A DNA stretch of 64,000 bases from Callorhinus ursinus (Eukaryota; Chordata; Mammalia; Carnivora; Otariidae): NCBI RefSeq assembly GCF_003265705.1, contig NW_020312935.1, forward strand, positions 2,753,335 through 2,817,334, given 5' to 3'. Positions 34,577 through 46,867 of the stretch are shown here, one piece after another (position 1 is the first letter of the stretch; each line of letters opens with the position of its first letter). The translations under genes were made by a program, and so were the position numbers. The notes beneath the pieces are model-generated. The model was not told where the DNA came from. It worked only from the letters and a program-made list of their open reading frames with translations, and did no database searches.

Positions 34577-35001
34577 TAGAATCCACTCTTGATGTACATT
34601 TTATGAAATTGGAGAAATGTGTAATATTTATCCACCATTATAGTATCATACAGAGTATTTTCATTGCCCTAACAATCCTCTGTGCTCCACATATTCATCC
34701 TCCCTTCTCCCATCCCCTGGCAACCTCTGATGTTTTTACTGACTCCATAATTTTGCCTTTTCTAGTATATCATGTAGTTGAAATCATGACGTGTATGAAG
34801 CCTTTTCAGATTGGCTTCTTTTGCTTTAGTGATAAACATTTAAGGCTCCTCCATGTCTTTTCATGGCTTGATAGCTCATTTCTTTTTAGCACTGAATAAT
34901 ATTCCATTGTATGGGAGTACCAAAGTTTGTTTATTCATTCACCTACTGAAGGATGTCTTGGTTGTTTGCCAAGTTTTCGCAGTTATTAATAAATTGCTCT
35001 A

Positions 35002-35222
35002 GAGGCGCCTTGGTGTCTCAGTTGTTACACGTCTGCTTTCGGCTCAGGTCATGATCCCAGGGTTCTGGGATCGAGCCCTGCATCAAGCCCCGCATTGGGC
35101 TCCTGGCTCAGCGGGAAGCCTGCTTCTCCCTCTCCTGCTACCCCTGCTTGTGTTCCTGTTCTCACTCTCTCTCTCTCTCTCTCTCTCTCTGTCAATTAAA
35201 TAAATAAATAATCTTTTTAAAA
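35002..35222 (+). mobile_element. Can-SINE 13
   Basis: Head AGGCGCCTTGGTGTCTCAGT, a long (CT)n run (about 35163-35192) and an AATAAATAAATAATC tail. TGCTCTA borders it on both sides. Opposite orientation to its host L1. Confidence 0.94.
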
Positions 35223-35533
35223 AAGCTGCTCTAAATATCCATGTTACAGATCTTTGTGTGTACATGAGTTTGTAAATCCTTTCAATAAATGCCAATGAGT
35301 TTGGTTGCTGGGTCATATGGTAAGAATATATGCAGTTTTGCAGGAACCTGCTAAACTGTCTTCCAAAATGGCTCTACCATTTTTCATTCCCAACTGTAAT
35401 GAATGAGAATTCTTGTTACTCCACATCTTCACCAGCATTTGTTGTTGCCACTGTTCTGGATTTTTGCCATTCTCATAGGTTCATAGTGGTATCCAGAAGT
35501 CCCTTTTTACCTCAAAATAATCACAATTTCTTT

Positions 35534-35758
35534 TTTTTTTTAACTCTTTAGCTCTAAGATTTTTATTTTTTTTTAATTTTATTTATTTATTTGCCAGAGA
35601 GAGAGAGAGAGAGCACAAGCAAAGGGAGCAGCAGGCAGAGGGAGAAGCAGACTCCCTGCTGAGCATGGAGGCCTGATGTGGGGCTCGAGCCCAGGACTCT
35701 GGGATCATGACTCGAGCTGAAGGCAGATGCTTAACCATCCGAGCCACCCAGGCATCCC
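35534..35758 (-). mobile_element. Can-SINE 14
   Basis: Minus-strand copy. Degenerate target-site duplication TCAAAATAATCACAATTTC (from 35512) and TCAAAATGTCGCAATTTC (from 35759). (GA)n stretch at 35597-35614. Confidence 0.94.
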
Positions 35759-35797
35759 TCAAAATGTCGCAATTTCTTTTGTTCCAAACTGGCAATG

Positions 35798-35995
35798 TGG
35801 GGTGCCTGGGTGGCTCAGTCATTAAGTGTTTGCCTTCGGCTCAGGTCATGATCCCAGGGTCCTGGGATCGAGCCCCGCATTTGGTTCCTTGCTCTGCGGG
35901 AAGCCTGCTTCTCCCTCTCCCCACCCCCCTGCTTGTGTTCCCTCTCTCAGTGTGTCTCTCTCTCTGTCAAATATATAAATAAAATCTTAAAAAAA
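35798..35995 (+). mobile_element. Can-SINE 15
   Basis: Near-consensus plus-strand copy with an A9 tail. Target-site duplication AAACTGGCAATG (35786-35797) and AAACTGGCAGTG (35996-36007). It lies only 40 bp from SINE 14 in inverted orientation. Confidence 0.96.
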
Positions 35996-36007
35996 AAACT
36001 GGCAGTG

Positions 36008-36744
36008 CTTCTACTGATTCATCTCTCTTAAAAACTGCTGGAGATTTAATATTTGATTCTAATCAACTCTGTATACCAAAAACCACACCCCTGATTCTTT
36101 TTGGGACTTGCCCTTCTTTCTATACTTAGATTACAGATACTTGGGGTGCATTACACTTTTGTGGGACTATGCCTTTTATGTTTTTGAAGTCATCTTTTTT
36201 CCTTCAGTGGGCTGATAGAGAAGGTACCACCATAATTCTTCCAGAGGTCTTAAGAAAAGGTATTAACAGCCATATCCATGATTTGGTCTTTACCCAGTGC
36301 CCTAGGTTTGGTCTTTTCCTTGAAGCTGTTTCTTACTAGCTACAGCTTTTTATTGGATAAGAAAGTTTTATTTTCCAGTCTTGAAATGTCTGGACAATTT
36401 ATAATGTCTTTAATTCTACCTGCAAATGGACCACTTCCTTTCTGAAGTCCTCTCATTCTTGTGGAATCTTACCAAATAAAATAGTTTGTGCACTTAATAT
36501 TTTCCCTCAAAATCTACTCCCCTGATTCTATAAGTTTATTAATTTTCTGCTAGATTCCATGCAATGTTTTTACCAAATGTTTGCCATTGTATGATTCATC
36601 ATTTTTCTGATCTCTGTTTCCTTGCCATTTTTCCAGCTTCCTATTAGAGTTCCCTTAATACCTGCTTCCTGGTTCCAAACTATTATATATTTTAGTTTTT
36701 TGCTATTGGAGCACCCCACTTATAGCTTACCTCTTCTACATCTG
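36008..36744. other. Unique sequence
   Basis: No gene seen. AT-rich, pyrimidine-biased; nothing recognisable. Confidence 0.45.
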
Positions 36745-37135
36745 TTCACTTTTACCACAGTAATGTTCAGTAGCTTAAAACAAAATAATTTATTCTTTTT
36801 CATGCATCTTGGGATGAGCTGATCTAGGCTCCAAACTGGAGTTTAGGTCCAGGTCTACTCTTTCTCCTTGGCCCACCAATGTGGTCGGGGCACATTCTTA
36901 TGGTAATGTAAGAAGCGTGGGCAAGTTCAGCAGAACAAACACGTTTCAAGACTCCATATGCAGTATAGCTACTAACATCTTAAGGCAAAAATGAGTAATG
37001 TGACTTACCCCAAAGTCAAAACTCAGGAAGGTATTCTATCTCTAGTAGAAGGAACAGCAGTCACATTGCAGAGGACTTAGAACATGAAGGGGTGAAGAGC
37101 TATGGTCAATAATCCAATGTACCAAATCATTTAAA
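36745..37135 (-). repeat. Possible ancient interspersed repeat
   Basis: CAGTAGCTTAAAACAAAATAA at 36769-36789 and CAATAATCCAATGTACC near 37108 resemble the two ends of an old mammalian LTR-like repeat. The family is not assigned and divergence is high. Confidence 0.3.
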
Positions 37136-37229
37136 CACTAACCAAAACAAATATGAGAAAACTATACTCATATATAGTTGTCATTAAAAAACATAAGAGA
37201 TAAATGGTGATGTTTCTTGACCAAATACT

Positions 37230-38335
37230 TAATTCACCTGTAAGCAAAAATAATTCTGAATGTATAGGTACCCAATAACATAGCCTCAAAATATAGAAAA
37301 TAAAAATTTATTATACAAAAAGGAGAAATACAAAAATTAATAATCATTGGAGTTTTTTTTTAAGATTTTATTTGAGAGAGAGCGAGATAGCAAGAGAGAG
37401 CATGAGTGGGGAGGAGAGGGAGAAGCACGCTCCCCACTGAGCAGGGAGCCCTATGTGGGGCTCAATCTCAGGACCCTGGGATCATGACCTGAACTGAAGG
37501 CAGATGCTTAACCAACTGAGCCACCCAGGCGCCCCTAATCATGGGAGATTTTAACATACCATTCTCAGTGACTTTTACAACAAGCAGACCGATATTAATA
37601 GAAGGAAACTTTTAACCCAAATAACAAGCTTGATTTATTTATCTTGTATGTAGAACTTGAGAATGCATATTAAAACTACTTAATATCCTTTACTATCAAG
37701 TGCACACAGAACATTTTAAAAATTTGACTGTAGGCCAGCCATAAAGAAATTATCAAATTTCAAAGGATTGAAATCATAGAGTATTTTCTCAGGTCACCAT
37801 GGAATTAGATTACAAAAGAATAACATAAAGATAATTAGAAAAGCCCCAATATTTGTAAATGAAAAAAAAAAAAACTATTAAAAATCTCATGCCCCAAGTA
37901 AAAAAAAAAAAATCACAATGGAAAAACAGAGAAAATTTTTAAGTAAGTAATAATGGAAATACTATATATCAAAACTTGTAGGTATATAGCTAAAGCATGC
38001 TTACAGGGAAAATTTTGGCCTTAGATGTATATGTTAGAAAAGAAGCTGAAAACTTAGCTACCTACACATCCATCTGAGGAAGGAAGAAAAAACAAGTTGA
38101 AATGAAAAGAAACTAGAAGGAAAAAATAAAGATAAGAATAGAAATTAATGAAATAATAAACATTCAACAAATCAACAAAGCCAAAAGTTGTTTCTTTGAA
38201 ATAAAATTGATGCTTATTTCTAGGCAAGACTCATCATTAAAAAAAAAAAAGAAGGCATAACTAACTAAATTGAGGAATTAAGAAGTTAGAAAACATTACT
38301 ATATATCCTAATTCACCATATGGCAACATATAATG
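37230..38335 (+). mobile_element. Ancient L1 ORF2 fragment (endonuclease to RT linker)
   Basis: Plus-strand old L1. Landmarks are TATAGGTACCCAATAACATAG (37265-37285), GGAGATTTTAACATACC (the decayed EN core GDFN.P, 37544-37560), TCACCATGGAATTAGATTAC near 37795, CTTACAGGGAAAATTTTGGC near 38000, and ACAAAGCCAAAAGTTGTTTC near 38175. No open frame survives. A SINE interrupts it. Confidence 0.88.
37353..37535 (-). mobile_element. Can-SINE 16
   Basis: Target-site duplication TAATCATTGGAG (37341-37352) and TAATCATGGGAG (37536-37547). Inserted next to the decayed endonuclease motif of the ancient L1. Confidence 0.95.
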
Positions 38336-38449
38336 TTAACAGTGTTCTACATTGTGGCATAATTTTTTTATTTTATAAATAATATATGTATATAATATAG
38401 AAAAACAGATAGCAAAGTAAAGTATTGTCCCAATACTTAGGAAAAAATG

Positions 38450-38622
38450 TTGCTCAATCCTAGGTGCACAGTGGAATCATCAAGGATGCATTCTTTAAAT
38501 ATTGATGCCTGGGCCCCTTGGAGGATTATTTAATTCAGAATTTCTAACTGTGTCCTTGCATCAGTATATTTTAAAAATTGCCGTGTTGATTCTAATATTC
38601 AGTCACATTTGTGAACAGCTGA
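38450..38622. mobile_element. MER5-like DNA transposon relic
   Basis: Palindromic non-autonomous hAT-Charlie-type element. A left arm (GTGCACAGTGGAATCATC, TATTGATGCCTGGGCCCC) is mirrored by a right arm (GCATCAGTATATTTTAAAAA, TTGATTCTAATATTCAG). Very old, shared across placental mammals. Confidence 0.75.
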
Positions 38623-38738
38623 TAGAGGAAATAACATTTTAATGTTGTCCTTCAAGTCTTTTTTGCTTGTATAAATATATACTGTATAATTTTTATATAT
38701 TCTTACTAAGCACACAATTTTGGTTTTAAACCAACATG

Positions 38739-38936
38739 GGAGTGCCTGGGTGGCTCAGTCATTAAGCATCTGCCTTCAGCTCAGGTCATGATCCCAGGGT
38801 CCTGGGATTGAGCCCCGCATCGGGCTCCCTGCTCCTCAGGAAGCCTGCTTCTCCCTCCCCAACTCCCCCTGCTTGTGTTCCCTCTCTTGCTGTGTCTCTC
38901 TCTGTCAAATAAATAAATAAATAAACAAACAAACTC
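38739..38936 (+). mobile_element. Can-SINE 17
   Basis: Near-consensus plus-strand copy with an AAATAAATAAATAAACAAAC tail. Target-site duplication ACCAACATG at 38730-38738 and 38937-38945. Confidence 0.95.
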
Positions 38937-38945
38937 ACCAACATG

Positions 38946-39588
38946 TAAAAGTCTTTCTATACCAGTAAATATGCTTCTACCACTGCATTTTTAATAGTTA
39001 CATAGTATTCCACAATGTGAATTTATTACCATTTATATAACTAATACACTATTATTGGCCATTAGAATATTCAGTAGTATAAACAATGCTAAGAGAATGT
39101 CTTTATAAAAGTAGTCTTCCCATATCTATAAAACGCACTTGTTAAAAAATTATTTATCAAATATATTCTTACTGGATTAATGCAAATAGTTTATTTGACA
39201 GTTGGTAACTGAGTTATCATCTTAGATCCTTGCCCAGGAATCATATAGGCTATTAAGGTTGAAAGAGATGTATTAATATCTGTTTGGCTAACCATATTAT
39301 CCCTAACACGGCTGTCCCTGATGTACAGAAGGCATACAAAAATATTTGTTGACTAAGTGAATGAATTTAATTCCTTGGAACCAACTTGAATTTCTAGAGT
39401 ATGTGGAGCAGCCACATTCAAAAGAAAGATAGTATAACCTTAGGAACAAACCTAGTATGAGAAGCCAAACTTGGAATTGTGAGCTAAAATCTTTTACTTT
39501 CAAATTAATGATTAAGAACCAAGAGAGTTATTGAGGTTTATGTATACCTTGACTTTAAATATGGTCATTTGGGCATATGGATTTTAAG
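38946..39588. other. Unique or very old sequence
   Basis: A weak L1-like 3' segment (TACATAGTATTCCACAATGTG near 39000) is possible. Otherwise nothing recognised. Confidence 0.35.
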
Positions 39589-39589
39589 C

Positions 39590-39765
39590 TACCATTTATT
39601 GAATGTTTTATATCCATTATCTCACTGAACCTTCACAACCACCTCGGATAGTGTATATTACTATCTAATTTGAAAGGTGAGGTTCAGAGAAATGAGGTAA
39701 TATGCTCAAGGTCATAGAACCAGCAGAAGACAGTAGATGCGAATTCAACGCTGGTTTGTCTGGAA
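39590..39765 (-). mobile_element. MIR element
   Basis: tRNA-derived ancient SINE in reverse. TTATCTCACTGAACCTTCAC, AGGTGAGGTTCAGAGAAATG, then CTCAAGGTCATAGAACCAGC and GAATTCAACGCTGG follow the reverse complement of the MIR core. Confidence 0.85.
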
Positions 39766-40139
39766 GGAAAGAAAAAAAAAAAGCACCTTATTAGCCACTG
39801 TGCCTCCCATGTATTTTGTTTTCTCCTGCACTGGAGCAGAATAAATTTTGATAGTGCAATAAAAGATAATATTCTTATAACCAATACATAATTATGGAGA
39901 AATATTAGACAATTCAGATAAGCAAAAAGAATACAATTATACCTATGATTCTGCCATCCTTTGGGGGAACAGTACTTTTTATCTAACTGAAAGAGGTATT
40001 TTGTAACTCTGAAATTATTACAATCCCTGTCATTCATTTTTGTTCACTGTATAAACTTATTTTGAAATTTGGGTACTTGACATGCATTGAAGAAGCAGTA
40101 CAAGGTACATGTTTTAAACTGACCATTTGCGCTTTTTTC

Positions 40140-40680
40140 CCCATAGCATTTATTCATTCTTTCATAATTATAAATATTTATTATGTTTATATCCTATGTT
40201 GTTCCATGCATTCTGCTACCTTTTGAGAATACAGTGGTGCTCAAAAACATATATGGTCTCTGTCCTCATGGAGCTATCTGTCGATCTGAAGAGAGGTTCA
40301 TGAATAAAAAATGACATAAATAAATGTAAATGTGCTACTGTAATAAACACTAGGCAAGAAAGCAATGTGAGTTTGTACGAGGGGAATTTGACCTAATCAG
40401 AAAAGGCTTTTCTGATGAAGTAATAAGTAAGCTGATATTTGAAAGAAAGTTGAAGTAGGGAAGGAGGAGCCTTACAAGGAAAGGTAATAATATGTGCAAG
40501 GCCCTGAGACAAGAGACACCTTGAGAATAAGGGAGAAAAAAAAAGGCTGGCATGGCTAAGGCTAGAGAAACTAGCTGGAGACTCTTATACAATGTGTGGC
40601 TGGAGAGGAATGTAGGGACCAAACTGTGCAAAGGCCCCGAGGCGGGATCATACCAAGTACACTCAGCAGCAAAGATTCCA
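40140..40680 (-). mobile_element. L2 element fragment
   Basis: Reverse complement of an L2 3' region: CATTTATTCATTCTTTCATA, AATACAGTGGTGCTCAAAAA, CTGTCCTCATGGAGCTATCT, then GAAAAGGCTTTTCTGATGAA and CAAGGCCCTGAGAC. Typical landmarks in the expected order. Confidence 0.75.
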
Positions 40681-40749
40681 ACATGGCCAAAGTGGCATAA
40701 GCAAGGCGAGAAAAGTGGTTAAGGGAAGGCAACAAGGTGCCAAATAGTA

Positions 40750-41065
40750 TTGCAGTGCTCTCCAGTAGCACTTTCTGCAGTGATGGAAATTCTTGCTCTT
40801 GTCTGCTGTCCACTATGTTAACCACTACTCACTTGAAATTGAACACTCAAAATATGGCTAGTATAATTGAGGAACTGAATGTTTAATTTTATTTAATTTT
40901 AATTTTAATAGTCTTTAGCTGTAGTGTCCAATATGGTGGCTTTTGAACACTTGAAGTAAGGCTGTTGTTGATAAGGAATATAAGTTTTAGTTCATTGAAA
41001 TTGAAATTGAGGTTGCCATGTGTGGCTAGTGTCTACCATATTAAATAGTGCAGGTATAGCCTGTG
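40750..41065. mobile_element. Old non-autonomous DNA transposon (MER class)
   Basis: GTGCTCTCCAGTAGCACTTT at the left, TGAGGAACTGAATGTTTAAT with TTTAATTTTAATTTTAAT in the middle, and GTGGCTAGTGTCTACCATAT at the right match a common mammalian inverted-repeat element. The family name is not assigned. Confidence 0.55.
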
Positions 41066-41261
41066 GCCTTTGGCTTTTACTCTCGAGTAATTGAACTTGA
41101 ATTACCTAAGTCTTATAGCCAAATTGGTATTTTGCTTTACTTTTAAGCAAAGTAACAAGAACTTAAAAATATACATAATTTCCTTGACTGTCATTTTTAA
41201 TTGATACCTTGAGACATATCTCAGAAGGTGAAATATAGCTGGTTAGAGCACATACATTTTT

Positions 41262-41555
41262 TCTTTCCTGCCTCAGCTTAAATGTCTCTTGGTCATTAAA
41301 GCCACCCCTGATTTCCTCAAGATGAAGTAGTTCCTCCCCGTTCTTGTAGAACACTACACTTTCTCTTCTTGTCTCTTGTCGTACACTAACCTATGTTGAT
41401 ATTTGTATAATTACTTAATATCTTCACAACCTCCAGCCACACATAAGATTATTATTTAGGGCAGGGACAGTGTCTTACTAATAGTCAATCCATAGCACAT
41501 GGAATTATAATAGGCCCTTAGTGAATATTTGACAACTGAATAAAAGGATAAAGAA
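41262..41555 (+). mobile_element. L2 element, 3' end
   Basis: AAAGCCACCCCTGATTTCCTC, then GGGCAGGGACAGTGTCTTACT, then CCATAGCACATGGAATTATA and AGTGAATATTTGACAACTGAA follow the L2 3' end in sense orientation. Confidence 0.85.
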
Positions 41556-42214
41556 GTAAATGACTATATAGCAGTCTCTTTTCTACTTATACTCATCTAT
41601 CTGCTTATTCTTGCTGATTCTCATCCGCCCACCTTAGGCCATTAAGGACTTCCCTTAATCTTCTATTCAACCCAGTTGCTTAAAACTATTGATAAACATA
41701 AATCTCAATACTGTCCTTAATCAATTAAGCAGTGTTTTTTGAGAGACCTTTTCCCACCCACCAAAAAGGGATTTAACCATCTTAAAATGAGATCCAAAAG
41801 AACTAGTAAAAAGGTAGCTTGGTGTCCTCTAGGTCAGAACTGAACTACTCTACAGTGACAACATACTTTGTCCCTTAAGACTTCTCAGCTTTCATATAAG
41901 TCATAAGAGTCTGCCTTATTTTAAATAAATTGCCCATTTTAAGACAGAGTAATGATGGTGTGTGACAAATGGCAGTTGTCTCATGGTGTTTCACTTAGCT
42001 GGCTTTACACAATTCAGTCATCCTTACGTTACCTAAGGATGTGTATACTCATATGATGAGTTTGTCTTTGGGACATTCTCTCCAAGAACCCTCTGTTATG
42101 ATTCTGCAGCACATGACAGTGACTGATTTATTTTGATCCACAATGGGACTGCTTTCTCTACTACATCAGACAGTTGAAGGACTGTCAGAGCATCTTCAAA
42201 CAATTTGTATGAAA

Positions 42215-42330
42215 CGTAGTGATAGAACCACAGTGAGCATCCAGTGACCTGGGTTTCAGTCTTAGCCTGGCCCCAACTCAGTGTGTCTCCTTCAATGTAC
42301 TTAACCATTCTGTACTTCAAGTTAGAATCT
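42215..42330 (+). mobile_element. Partial MIR element
   Basis: GAGCATCCAGTGACCTGGGTT, CAGTCTTAGCCTGGCC, then TACTTAACCATTCTGTACTTC follow the MIR 5' half (spliced-looking tRNA head and core). Confidence 0.5.
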
Positions 42331-43004
42331 GGAAAGGGAATCTCTCTTATTCATTACCTTTTTCAGTGATATTAGAAGTAGTAAAATTATCCTCTTTAGT
42401 GAAGCATAGTAAAGTCGTTCTACAATACAAGTTCTATGCAAAGATTACTGAGTATGTTTGTGCAGAGTTGCTGATTTTCAAGCCAGATAGAACAGTAGCA
42501 CCTATTCAAATCACCACCACAGGGACTTCTTAAAAGTAGGTCGACTCTACTATATGATAGGTTAGGATTGTTATTGGCATATATTTCTCTTTTCCTGCCA
42601 AAAGAAAAGCCTTGAGTCTAGAAGGAGGAATTAAGAATAGTAGTTGCTGAGGAAACTAGTGCCACAATGAACCATGTGTAGGTCAGTTTGTTTTTTAAGC
42701 AGGTCTGGCAATTATCTTGGAATGCTAGGCCTTCATATTTTTTCCACATTTTTTCCACATTTTTTCTTTATGCTTTACCATTCCTGATGAAAGAAACAAA
42801 ACAGTAAAAAGAAAAGCTATAGGTTACTCTGAAATGACACCAAGTTTCTTAGGGGAGTGGTTGTCTTAGATGGCGCTCTGACTATAGCACTGAGAGCCAC
42901 ACTGGCCCAATGAGTAAAGCCTGGCCTTTTTGGATCATAATGTGCTATACATTTCTATTCTTATCGCTGCTCCCAGAATTTCTTATCTCCTGCCCTGGCA
43001 AATC

Positions 43005-43008
<4 letters not shown>

Positions 43009-43038
<30 letters not shown>
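43009..43038. repeat. (CA)n microsatellite
   Basis: About 15 uninterrupted CA units in otherwise unique sequence; a likely polymorphic marker. Confidence 0.95.
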
Positions 43039-43039
<1 letters not shown>

Positions 43040-46000
43040 ATCCCTGTCCAGTGCACCCAGTAGGGGGGAGGGGGCAGAAAAGACGAAGTCATTTATATAA
43101 TGTGTCCCCCTGCTGAGCCCCTAATGGCCGAAGCCTTTGTTCTGCATTCAGTGACTGCATGTGATGGGCAGGAAGCCGCAGTCTCCCTTTGTTCCATGGC
43201 CTTATTCAGCAATTTAGATCCATCATAAAAATCAAATATGCATGTTGCAATCGCCTTGCCTACAACAGCTTCAATTTTCACCTTTCTTTAATTTGAACTC
43301 CACAGGGGAAGAAAGAGAATGAAGGGGAAAAGGGAGAATGGGGAGAGGAAAAAAATTTGCTTTGTATTTTTGCTTAGTGGACTGTGAAGATAGGCAGTAA
43401 TGAAAAAAAATTTTTTTTAATCTCCTAGATGCTTCCTATTCAAAACAGCACATACCACCAAACCAGGCTAGTAGAATCCCTTCTGAAAATGCCCTCAAAC
43501 CACTCTGGTTAATTGAGGCTCCAAAACTGGATGCAAAGTGATGGGATAGAGGAAAGTATGAGAGCATTACAAAAGGGTGGAAAGAGGAAGACTGTTTTGG
43601 GCTTGAGAAGTCATCCTGTTCAGAGAGGTGACATCTACACCACTTAATTATGACCAAAAAAGAATATTTTATGTTCAGCTGACTGTCATGAGTTTCTTTT
43701 GTAGAATAAATGATTTGGGAAAAGGGTTCACAGATGGAATGAAAGAGAGATTACATTTAAAAATAAATATTTCCTCTCCAAATAAAAATGAACACATTGA
43801 CAGAGATGTTTTTGTCCACTTATTGATTTGTACACTATATTTAAAATTTTCCCAGAACTTCAAAGGATGTGTTCCCTGGGGTTCAAATAAATTTGCATCA
43901 GCAGCTTTGGTATTGATTATTCAGAAAAATACAGAAACCGTTTGCCTAGTCCATTATTAGACTTGAGTAAGGACTTTACAGAGGAGTTCATGCCCTAAAT
44001 ATAAACAATATGGCCAATATTTGTTTGATTTATTAAAAAAATAAAAGATCTGAAGAACTTTGCCTTTTTATGCCTGGTTTTACTTAATATTATGGGTTTT
44101 GAAGGCTCAAGCTAAAGTTGAAGCTGAACAGTTTGAAGATCCTTTGTCTGTTCTTATAAATGGAGCTTGGGTAATTCCAGGGAGATTTGCTGTAGGCAAC
44201 ATTAGACAGCCGCAGAACATAATGTAGGATGGATGCAAACTGAAAGTGTGATCTTGGGGATCATTCAAGGTTGAAAAGCCTTTGATTGTCTTGAGTGGAA
44301 CTTCTCCTGGAAGATGTACTGAATGAGTCTGGGATCAAAACCAATTTTGCAAGTTTGATCCAGTTGTAATATGGAAATCCACCAGATTCTTCCATGACTA
44401 ATTAGAGATGTGTGAAGAGGGTTTCTCTTTTCCAACATTATTGATTTTTCTTTCAAACCCCCGAGTTTCACAGGGAAAATCTCTGGCATTTAAAAGTGTT
44501 CAATTTAGTACAGTTCACTGATGCATGTAATCTTTGCTAACTGCATCCCATTTTCTCTGAACTTGGTTTTTCAGGCCCTCTTATGTTCAGGGTATATTTT
44601 AGGTTTACTTTCAGTTTTAAGTGAAATCAAGGATGCACCCAGGACATGTGAGTACCGAGAGGATAAATTTAATATTTGTGGGTTTTTTTTTTTTAGTTGC
44701 AGTTTTTCCCTTCCCTCTGTTGGAAATTGAGGAAATTATCTATGCCCAGAAAAAAAGGTATAATTTTTAAAAGTGGAGTTCACAATTTAAGCTTCCATCT
44801 GAGTCAAGGGATTTGTTTATCTCTTGAATCTCATCTGGAAAATGTGAGAAAATTAAGATGGTAATAGTGCCTGGAAATTTACAACATTGGAGGAAATCTG
44901 TGGTCGTATAGCCTAACTAAGGCAAAAGCTATGGCTTTATGCCACCTCAACTCCTCTCCACCTCTTCATTTAACACTGCCCTATGTCTCTTAGACTATTG
45001 TGGACAGGTATCAGACCCTCTAACTTTTCATTAAAGTCAGGGCCATATGCTGGCATTTTATGTTTTCAGTTTCTCTTATGTGAAAAAAGATGCTGGACAG
45101 ATGTATCAGATGGTAAATGTTGCATATTGGAGAGTGAAGCCTTTCCTCTTTGAATGTAAGATAATTTAATGTGTAAGGGTTTATCTTTGATTGAACATTT
45201 TCCTCTCCCATATCAAATGGGAACTTTCCTTTGTCCTCAGTTCTGTCTTCCCAAGAAATAAACTGTAGAAAGCATAGAGGAAAAATTGTTCAGGTATTTT
45301 CTTGGCCAGGCTCCCTTTTCAGGCCACCTGGTTTATATTTCCAGTCGTTCTCCTTATTTCCATGATGGGTTACTTATGCTTTAAACAAAATATTAATTTT
45401 ATTTTCCCTCAAGATCTCAGTGTCTCTCAGAGTTCCTCTCTCTCCTCAGTATTCTCCAACTCTGAGAGGCTGAAAAACAAAGAATTTCTTAATTTAACTA
45501 GATTAAGTATGTGTATATGTTACCACCCAAATGAAAGAGAAAATTCTAATGAATTCCTTTTGACCCCCACAGTTTTCTGATTTTGCTATCCCAAAATATC
45601 TTACCTATAAATATTACCTGCTAGTATGTACCTTGCTTGTGCTATGTTACTCTGTAGTCATATTATCTTTCCTGGTTTTATAATAGCTGCTGCCTTTATA
45701 AATTGGTCAGAGAAGGATCTTGGTTTGGCACAACCATCTACTATTTATAACAACTTATAAGCTATTTCTCTTTGAAATAGTATATCATAATAAACAATGA
45801 CAGCCAAAACTTTCTTTTACACTCCAGAGGAAATAAATGACCCAATTAAATTCACCTTATTCTTACACACAGAGTTTTTATATTGTTTTAGATTTAAATA
45901 TTGCCAAGTGTTAACCTTAAATTGTTACTTTGACAGAAATTTGATAGTATAATTAATGGCCTTTATAATCATGTAGAAAATCATTTAAGTAAATAAACAA

Positions 46001-46589
46001 AAACTGAAGGAAAAGGAACATTTTGATTGAGTTTATTCCATAAGAATAAGAGGAAGATTGACTCAAAATAGAAGCAGACATCTGTGGAAATAGAAGAAAA
46101 ATCTGGACTTCTCTTTTAAGGCTATTATCATATAGAGATCTAGGAAATAGCACAGCTTCAAACATACTCCTTAATAGATAGAGTAAAGCTGCATTTTTGA
46201 TGGCAGACAAAGCTATCATCTTTGTTCACACTTTGAACTACTACTGTAGCATCTTCTACCCAGGAATCTCAAATTCCCACAAATTCTACACATAGTAGTT
46301 ATTACATGTTAAATATATAAAGCATGAAATTTCTTTTCCTGCAAGTCCCTGAGAGTCTATAAATTAAATCTCATTGTTTTTAGAACTCTTTCTTTGGGTT
46401 CCTCCTGATTAACTGAAGGGAGACCTATGTTCTGTTGGTATGTCTTTTAGAGACTTATATAGCACAGGAAAATTTTCTATTATATTTTCTCATTAAGAGA
46501 TCTTGCTTCCCTAAAAAATATGAGGGGGCTAGATGGATTTTGTGAGTGTGTGTGAAATACACTAGAACGTTAGTTTTATTTGTTTTTTT

Positions 46590-46650
46590 CATAACTCTGT
46601 GCTTGGCATGGAGTGGGTACCTAATAAGTAGTAATGGTTGAATGAATCCA
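46590..46650 (+). mobile_element. Possible L2/MIR 3' end remnant
   Basis: CTGTGCTTGGCATGGAGTGGG, then ACCTAATAAGTAGTAATGGTT and GAATGAAT resemble the 3' tip of L2. Short, so weak. Confidence 0.4.
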
Positions 46651-46850
46651 TAAAAATCTGTTGTCAGTTTAAAAGTGATTCTTTTGGGATGCTCTGTATT
46701 TATTGTATCAATGTCCACAACAGTTCTGGAATTGCTTTCAGAGTTCAGAGCCTTTGGTATAGTCTTCTGAATATAATCATCTTTTCATATCAGTTAACAT
46801 TTACTGAGTGCCTGTAGTACATATTTTTAAATATCATGATTTCACCCATC

Positions 46851-46867
46851 AGTAGTTCATTTCTTTT
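46851..46867. repeat. Target-site duplication of old L1, left copy
   Basis: AGTAGTTCATTTCTTTT, paired with AGTAGCTCATTTATTTT at 50932-50948 (two mismatches). Confidence 0.8.

Larger units (their letters stand above)
34153..35490 (-). mobile_element. Ancient L1 3'UTR/ORF2 end, host of two SINEs
   Basis: Diverged old L1 (L1MC/ME-like from memory). Visible are AGCAGTTTTGGGTTCACAGC (34186-34205), CACCATTATAGTATCATACA near 34635, TCTTTTCATGGCTTGATAGC (34856-34875), AATAATATTCCATTGTATGG near 34898, and CTGGGTCATATGGTAAGAAT near 35310. Interrupted at 34379-34576 and 35002-35222. Confidence 0.88.
41556..46580. other. Largest block free of young repeats
   Basis: About 5 kb without SINE or young L1 insertion, with only a partial MIR (42215-42330) and a CA microsatellite (43009-43038). 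No coding exon recognised. It contains the two best candidate conserved noncoding segments (43080-43330, 44080-44560), judged only by composition and absence of repeats. Confidence 0.5.
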
